A stretch of 64,000 nt of DNA from Flavobacteriaceae bacterium. Its GTDB lineage: Bacteria > Bacteroidota > Bacteroidia > Flavobacteriales > Flavobacteriaceae. This document shows positions 60,488 through 64,000 of the stretch, one piece after another (position 1 is the first letter of the stretch; each line of letters begins with the position of its first letter). The notes under the pieces are model-generated. The model did not search any database. It had not been told where the DNA came from and saw only the letters and a list, made by a program, of their open reading frames with translations. The position numbers were made by a program, and so were the translations under genes. The stretch spans positions 62,001-126,000 of the forward strand of contig JAENXC010000005.1 in the NCBI GenBank assembly GCA_016649715.1, in the 5' to 3' direction.

Positions 60488-61743
60488 TGGCAGCTACCAA
60501 AAGTTACGTGCGTTTTGACTGGTTAATGATTTTTATGTACATCGCCTTGGTGGCCATGGGATGGATAAATATCTATTCGGCATCACTTAGTGACGCGGCC
60601 AAAGGTTTTTTCGATTTCGACCAAATTTACGGCAAGCAGATGATCTGGATAGGTTTAAGTATTGTCATAATTATTTTTGTTCTCGCCATTGAATCCAAAT
60701 TTTATGAACGTTTTGCAAGTGTCATTTACATCGTTTCATTGGTATCACTTGTGGGGCTTTTCGTTTTTGGAAAAACCATTGCAGGAGCTACTTCGTGGTA
60801 TGATTTCGGAGGGATTAGCATCCAGCCCAGTGAATTTGTAAAAGCCACTACCGCTCTGGCGCTCGCAAAATATGTGAGTGATATTCAAACGGATATGAAG
60901 GATTTTACATATCAAATAGGTGCTTTTATTATTCTCGTTTTGCCCGCAATTTTGATTATTCTTCAGCCTGACCCTGGGAGCGCGCTGATCTATGCCGCTT
61001 TTGTTTTTCCGCTTTATAGGGAAGGGCTTCACGGGGTTTATCTTTTACTGGGCCTTTTTACGGTTATGCTTTTCGTTTCCACACTCGCTTTCGGGGCGGT
61101 TTGGGTTGCCGTTGGGGTAGTGATTTTAGCTGGGATTCTTTTTTATAGGAATAGAAAAAAACGACCGAATATCATAAAATATGTTTTGATTGTAATGGGT
61201 GCAATTGTTTTCGCGTTTTCCGTAAGCTACATTTTCAACAACGTTTTTAAACAGCACCACCGCGACCGTTTCAACATTGTTTTGGGGAAAGAGGTTGATG
61301 CGCGCGGCATTGGTTACAACACTCACCAAAGCGAGATTGCCATTAGCAACGGCGGTTGGCTGGGTAAAGGTTGGACGCAGGGAACACAGACCAAAGGAAA
61401 TTTTGTGCCCGAACAGCACACCGATTATATTTTCAGTACCGTGGGCGAAGAATGGGGTTTTGTGGGAAGTATGATTGTAGTGTTATTGTTTGTTGCACTA
61501 ATTACAAGAATCATTTTTCGTGCGGAAAAACAGAAAAACCAATTCGGAAGGGTTTATGGCTACAGCGTTGCGGCAATTCTCTTTTTCCACTTTTTTGTGA
61601 ACATCGGGATGGTTACCGGCATTTTCCCAACAGTGGGAATTCCGCTTCCCTTCTTTAGCTACGGCGGTTCAGCTCTTTGGGGCTTTACTATTTTGCTCTT
61701 TATTTTTGTGAAATTGGACGGGGCGAATTATCACTACGCATAA
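60487..61743 (+). CDS. rodA: RodA, SEDS-family peptidoglycan glycosyltransferase
   Basis: 418 residues, about ten membrane spans. SEDS signatures: GISIQPSEFVKATTALALAK, LQPDPGSALIYAAFVFPL, QHTDYIFSTVGEEWGFVGS and the end VGIPLPFFSYGGSALWG. Polymerises glycan strands with PBP2 during elongation. It shares one base with the mrdA stop. The shared 25-base element overlaps its stop codon. Confidence 0.97.
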   Translation: MAATKSYVRFDWLMIFMYIALVAMGWINIYSASLSDAAKGFFDFDQIYGKQMIWIGLSIVIIIFVLAIESKFYERFASVIYIVSLVSLVGLFVFGKTIAGATSWYDFGGISIQPSEFVKATTALALAKYVSDIQTDMKDFTYQIGAFIILVLPAILIILQPDPGSALIYAAFVFPLYREGLHGVYLLLGLFTVMLFVSTLAFGAVWVAVGVVILAGILFYRNRKKRPNIIKYVLIVMGAIVFAFSVSYIFNNVFKQHHRDRFNIVLGKEVDARGIGYNTHQSEIAISNGGWLGKGWTQGTQTKGNFVPEQHTDYIFSTVGEEWGFVGSMIVVLLFVALITRIIFRAEKQKNQFGRVYGYSVAAILFFHFFVNIGMVTGIFPTVGIPLPFFSYGGSALWGFTILLFIFVKLDGANYHYA

Positions 61744-61767
61744 GCCACCTAGCCCCCAAAGGGGGAA
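61743..61767. repeat. 25-base element with CCCCC-AAA-GGGGG core, copy 2
   Basis: 24/25 identical to 5351-5375. It begins on the last base of the rodA TAA codon. Confidence 0.75.
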
Positions 61768-61860
61768 TTGAAATTGAAATTGAAGTTGAAGATGAAGATG
61801 AATTGAAAATGAAGTTTGAAGTTGTGATTTTTTACTGAAAACTGCTACTGAAAACTGCAA
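61768..61860. repeat. TGAAATTGAAGTTGAAGATG/CTGAAAACTG repeat between rodA and the nuclease gene
   Basis: Degenerate hexamer-type units (TGAAAT, TGAAGT, GAAGAT) followed by TACTGAAAACTGC twice. It ends two bases before the nuclease stop codon. Confidence 0.75.
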
Positions 61861-61861
61861 C

Positions 61862-62698
61862 TTATTTCCTTCCCCAAGCCTTTAAATCAATCATTTGTTC
61901 CATTTTATTTTCTATGGAATCTGGCAAATTAGGGAAAAAATCAATTCCTGTTTTGGCTTCAATCTCGTCGATGGAGACTGCGTATTCGTAAAAAGATTCA
62001 CTGGAAGGTTTATTCGGAATTACAAAAGCGATGGCTTTATAATTTCCCTGCCTGCCTGCTGGCACGGCATCGGAAGCATCCACAATTATTTTATAAAATT
62101 CGTTGGGGACTGAAACATTTTCATCGCCGATAGTTTTCATATTTCCTTTTAAAACGCCGCCAGTAACTACATAAACCCCATCGTATTTTTCGGCCCAAAA
62201 GCGCACTTTTTGTTCCAAACGGTTCCAGATTCCGGCATTAAAATCGTGATCCTGCGGGCTGATGTTACTGGTCAAAAAAGTTTCGTTGTAAGCTTCAAAA
62301 GAAATATTTCGGTCACCGGCAGGGCAAAGATGCCCGCGATCATAGCCTGAGTTTTTATAGTTTCGCCAATCGGCGGATTTGGTTTTTACTTTTTTATCTT
62401 CAATAAAATAGGGGCGTTCGAATTCATTTTTTGAAAGATCTTTTCTTTTCAATTCATAAGCTACCCATTCTGCCTGTTCGTCTTTTTCGGAATATGAAAG
62501 TGTGAAAGCATTGTGTTTTGCAATTACACCCGTGGTTGAAGTTGGCAGAAATGAATCATTAAATTCTTCGGAAATGCGCTGTGTTGTATTTGAAGTTTTC
62601 GTAGCTGATTTTTTATCAGTATCTAAGAAATCATCGGCATAATACAACGCAACTGTTACTATAATAATTACTAAAGGGTATATGTATTTTCGGTTCAT
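61862..62698 (-). CDS. DNA/RNA non-specific endonuclease (DRGH type), membrane anchored or secreted
   Basis: 278 residues from ATG 62698 (MNRKYIYPLVIIIVTVALYY); the ORF start at 62737 would overlap the toxin gene. One N-terminal hydrophobic segment, then a beta-beta-alpha-metal nuclease domain with the active site DRGHLCPAGDR (His123) and the metal Asn in FNAGIWNRLEQ (about 154-160). It degrades DNA and RNA in the envelope or outside. Between IIVDASD and NYKAIAFVIPN it carries PAGRQG (213-218), encoded by a CCTGCCTGCC element and not part of the fold. It is the third gene of a minus-strand unit with a TA pair. Confidence 0.88.
   Translation of the reverse strand: MNRKYIYPLVIIIVTVALYYADDFLDTDKKSATKTSNTTQRISEEFNDSFLPTSTTGVIAKHNAFTLSYSEKDEQAEWVAYELKRKDLSKNEFERPYFIEDKKVKTKSADWRNYKNSGYDRGHLCPAGDRNISFEAYNETFLTSNISPQDHDFNAGIWNRLEQKVRFWAEKYDGVYVVTGGVLKGNMKTIGDENVSVPNEFYKIIVDASDAVPAGRQGNYKAIAFVIPNKPSSESFYEYAVSIDEIEAKTGIDFFPNLPDSIENKMEQMIDLKAWGRK
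62046..62068. repeat. CCTGCCTGCCTGCTGGCA element inside the nuclease gene
   Basis: CCCTGCCTGCCTGCTGGCAC on the plus strand, encoding the AVPAGRQG tract in the minus frame. The core is shared with the purH leader element at 54540. Confidence 0.7.
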
Positions 62699-62720
62699 AA
62701 AATATTTTAAAAGAGCATTC

Positions 62721-63020
62721 TTATAAATATTTCTCAAGCTCCTTTGGGCCTTTGGAGTTATTCCAAAATAATTGAAGGTCTATCCGTTTTTTATCCTCAA
62801 AAACTTCATAGAAAACCGTAGTCTGTTTTGAAAGGACAAACATTCTAACTTGTCCTTTTTCAGAAATTTTGCCCATATATGGATTAGAGGAAAGTACTTT
62901 TTTAAATTCATCCACCAAATCGATAAACTTTTCGGCTTCCTTAGTGTTCCACTTTCGCAGAATAAAATCAATTTCTTCCTCGAAAGTTATATCGGCCAAT
63001 GGTGTCCAAAAAACAGTCAT
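62721..63020 (-). CDS. RelE/ParE-family toxin
   Basis: 99 residues of ParE type: MTVFWTPLADITFEEEIDFI then LRKWNTKEAEKFIDLVDEF, NPYMGKISEKGQVRMFVLSK and VFYEVFEDKKRIDLQLFWN, the classical helix hairpin followed by a four-strand sheet. ParE toxins inhibit gyrase; RelE toxins cut mRNA. The start overlaps the antitoxin stop by 4 bases. The nuclease gene follows 22 bases after the stop. Confidence 0.85.
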   Translation of the reverse strand: MTVFWTPLADITFEEEIDFILRKWNTKEAEKFIDLVDEFKKVLSSNPYMGKISEKGQVRMFVLSKQTTVFYEVFEDKKRIDLQLFWNNSKGPKELEKYL

Positions 63021-63262
63021 CGGGTATCCTCAATTTTCTTTCGAGCCTTGCCCATTACTGTATCGTGAGAAATTACCAAATCTTTATTGCTTTGCTCTTT
63101 GCTTTTTTCGATCAATTTTTTAACCTGTTCGGGCAAATCGTCCCAAAAATCAGTTGTTTCAATTTCGTGATTAAAAAAATATTCAGCTCTTTCTATTTCT
63201 TCAACAGTTGAAATTTCCATACATTTTTCAATCAACTTGTATTTTCTTTCTGTAATGTCCAT
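63017..63262 (-). CDS. Putative antitoxin of the ParE-type pair
   Basis: 81 residues. An acidic helical protein (STVEEIERAEYFF, WDDLPEQVKKLIEKSKEQSN) ending in a basic helix, as in small Bacteroidota antitoxins placed before ParE. DNA binding is expected but no HTH or ribbon is obvious. Candidate promoter box 25 bases upstream. It would neutralise the toxin and repress the operon. Confidence 0.75.
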   Translation of the reverse strand: MDITERKYKLIEKCMEISTVEEIERAEYFFNHEIETTDFWDDLPEQVKKLIEKSKEQSNKDLVISHDTVMGKARKKIEDTR

Positions 63263-63286
63263 CTGTGCACATAGTTAATTATCTAT

Positions 63287-63294
63287 CAAATATA
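63287..63294 (-). promoter_or_regulatory. Candidate -7 box (TATATTTG) for the TA-nuclease operon
   Basis: TAnnTTTG match on the minus strand, 25 bases upstream of the antitoxin ATG. Confidence 0.5.
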
Positions 63295-63323
63295 CAAATA
63301 GTTCGCCGTAATTATTCTACCAA

Positions 63324-64000
63324 TTAATTCCGCACATCCATCGCGTCGCGCAATGCATTTCCTATCAACATAAACGCGGTAACCAAACTCATAATGGCCA
63401 ATCCGGGAATAAGGGCGAGATACGGTTTCCCTAAAATAATATAGGCGTAATGGTCTTTGATGATTCCACCCCAACTGGGCATTGGCGGTTGGGCACCGAT
63501 TCCTAAAAACGAGAGCCCGCTTTCAATAAGAATGGCTCCTGCAAAATTGGCGGCAGAAATAATAATTACTGGTGCCATACTGTTTGGCAAAATATGTTTT
63601 ACGATTATTCTGAAATCATTAAATCCCAACGCACGGGCAGCGGTTACGTATTGCATCTGTTTTACGCCCATAACCTGCCCGCGGACTACGCGCGCTACTT
63701 CTACCCACATTGTGAGCCCAACGGCTATAAAAACTTGCCAAAAACCTTTGCCAAGTGCCAAGGTGATAGCTATTACCAAAAGCAAGGTTGGGATGGACCA
63801 AGTAACATTGATGAGCCACATTATTGCAGCATCCACTTTTCCGCCAAAATAACCCGCAATGGCTCCCATCGATATCCCTATAATCAATGAAATAAAAACA
63901 GCCACAAAACCGATGGCCAATGAAATTCGGATACCAATCAACATCCGGCTTAGCAGGTCGCGGCCGTATTTGTCAGTTCCCAAAAGAAAGGTCTTTTCGG
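63324..64000 (-). CDS. DppC/OppC-type ABC transporter permease (partial, 5' part outside window)
   Basis: About 225 residues visible; the frame remains open to the window edge (EKTFLLGTDKYGRDLLSRML), so the N-terminus is missing. LGTDKYGRDLLSR is the conserved entry to the transmembrane domain of DppC-like permeases, and the EAA loop is present as ARALGFNDFRIIVKHILPNS followed by GLSFLGIGAQPPMPSWG. Inner-membrane half of a peptide, nickel or solute importer; the other subunits are not in the window. Confidence 0.9.
   Translation of the reverse strand, partial: EKTFLLGTDKYGRDLLSRMLIGIRISLAIGFVAVFISLIIGISMGAIAGYFGGKVDAAIMWLINVTWSIPTLLLVIAITLALGKGFWQVFIAVGLTMWVEVARVVRGQVMGVKQMQYVTAARALGFNDFRIIVKHILPNSMAPVIIISAANFAGAILIESGLSFLGIGAQPPMPSWGGIIKDHYAYIILGKPYLALIPGLAIMSLVTAFMLIGNALRDAMDVRN

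Noticed and set aside
1-64000. tRNA, rRNA, riboswitch, prophage or transposase genes
   Set aside because: Read through all gaps between genes; none is long enough or has recognisable cloverleaf, rRNA, riboswitch cores or mobile-element proteins. A covariance-model scan could still find a small RNA.

Overview
The window is chromosomal DNA of a member of the Flavobacteriaceae (Bacteroidota). The evidence is mutually consistent: type IX secretion (T9SS) parts (a plug-type protein and PorT), three T9SS type A cargo proteins and one type B cargo protein, a SusC/SusD pair, TamL, a short 287-residue housekeeping sigma factor, exosortase XrtF, YpdA, and many -7 boxes of the Bacteroidota form TAnnTTTG. 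The DNA is AT-rich. An Aequorivita-like genus would fit but cannot be proven from this sequence. I see no rRNA or tRNA gene, transposase, integrase, prophage or CRISPR array. The region is mostly core genome with a few accessory patches.

Layout. 0-5.4 kb: secreted T9SS type B adhesin, T9SS plug-like protein, a DUF3667 membrane protein and ApaG. 5.5-8.1 kb: NRDE protein and P5C dehydrogenase (pruA). 8.1-14.7 kb: a cell-envelope block with two Omp28-type thiol-domain proteins, a TlpA-type thioredoxin, a DUF6029 beta-barrel protein and a small T9SS protein. 14.8-18.5 kb: Nudix hydrolase, RsmG, fatty acid desaturase and aminotransferase. 18.6-21.5 kb: a 970-residue T9SS protein. 21.7-24.6 kb: trkA-trkH potassium uptake. 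24.9-29.7 kb: menaquinone methyltransferase, PorT, an RNA methyltransferase and TamL. 29.7-35.5 kb: fba, accD, a lipoprotein, rpsO and pnp. 35.7-42 kb: a candidate RelE-like toxin-antitoxin pair, a barrel protein, a lipoprotein followed by an ECF sigma factor and a possible anti-sigma factor, the primary sigma factor, rpe and ypdA. 42.2-46.9 kb: an orphan SusC/SusD uptake pair. 47.3-51.4 kb: a conserved hypothetical protein, an unlisted 33-residue lysine-rich protein, CopA and a DUF3347 lipoprotein (copper handling). 51.4-53 kb: exosortase XrtF with its associated protein and a GAF-type methionine sulfoxide reductase. 53.1-54.4 kb: MacB/FtsX-type permease. 54.5-61.7 kb: purH followed by the mreB-mreC-mreD-mrdA-rodA cell-shape operon. 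61.9-63.3 kb: a ParE-type toxin-antitoxin pair and a secreted or anchored DRGH nuclease in one minus-strand operon. 63.3-64 kb: the C-terminal part of a DppC/OppC-type permease, cut by the window edge.

The most unusual features are not protein families. (1) At least ten intergenic patches hold short degenerate tandem repeats, each patch with its own unit, and several genes end inside them. The stop codons and last residues of the NRDE and DUF3347 genes lie in one identical 18-base repeat, so both proteins end in S-T-Q; fba and the Nudix gene also end in such repeats. (2) A 25-base element with a CCCCC-AAA-GGGGG core directly follows both apaG and rodA. (3) A CCTGCCTGCC palindromic element is inserted in frame in the nuclease (adding PAGRQG) and its core recurs in the purH leader. 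(4) purH needs a one-base correction in an A5 run near its start. (5) XrtF has no visible substrate here.
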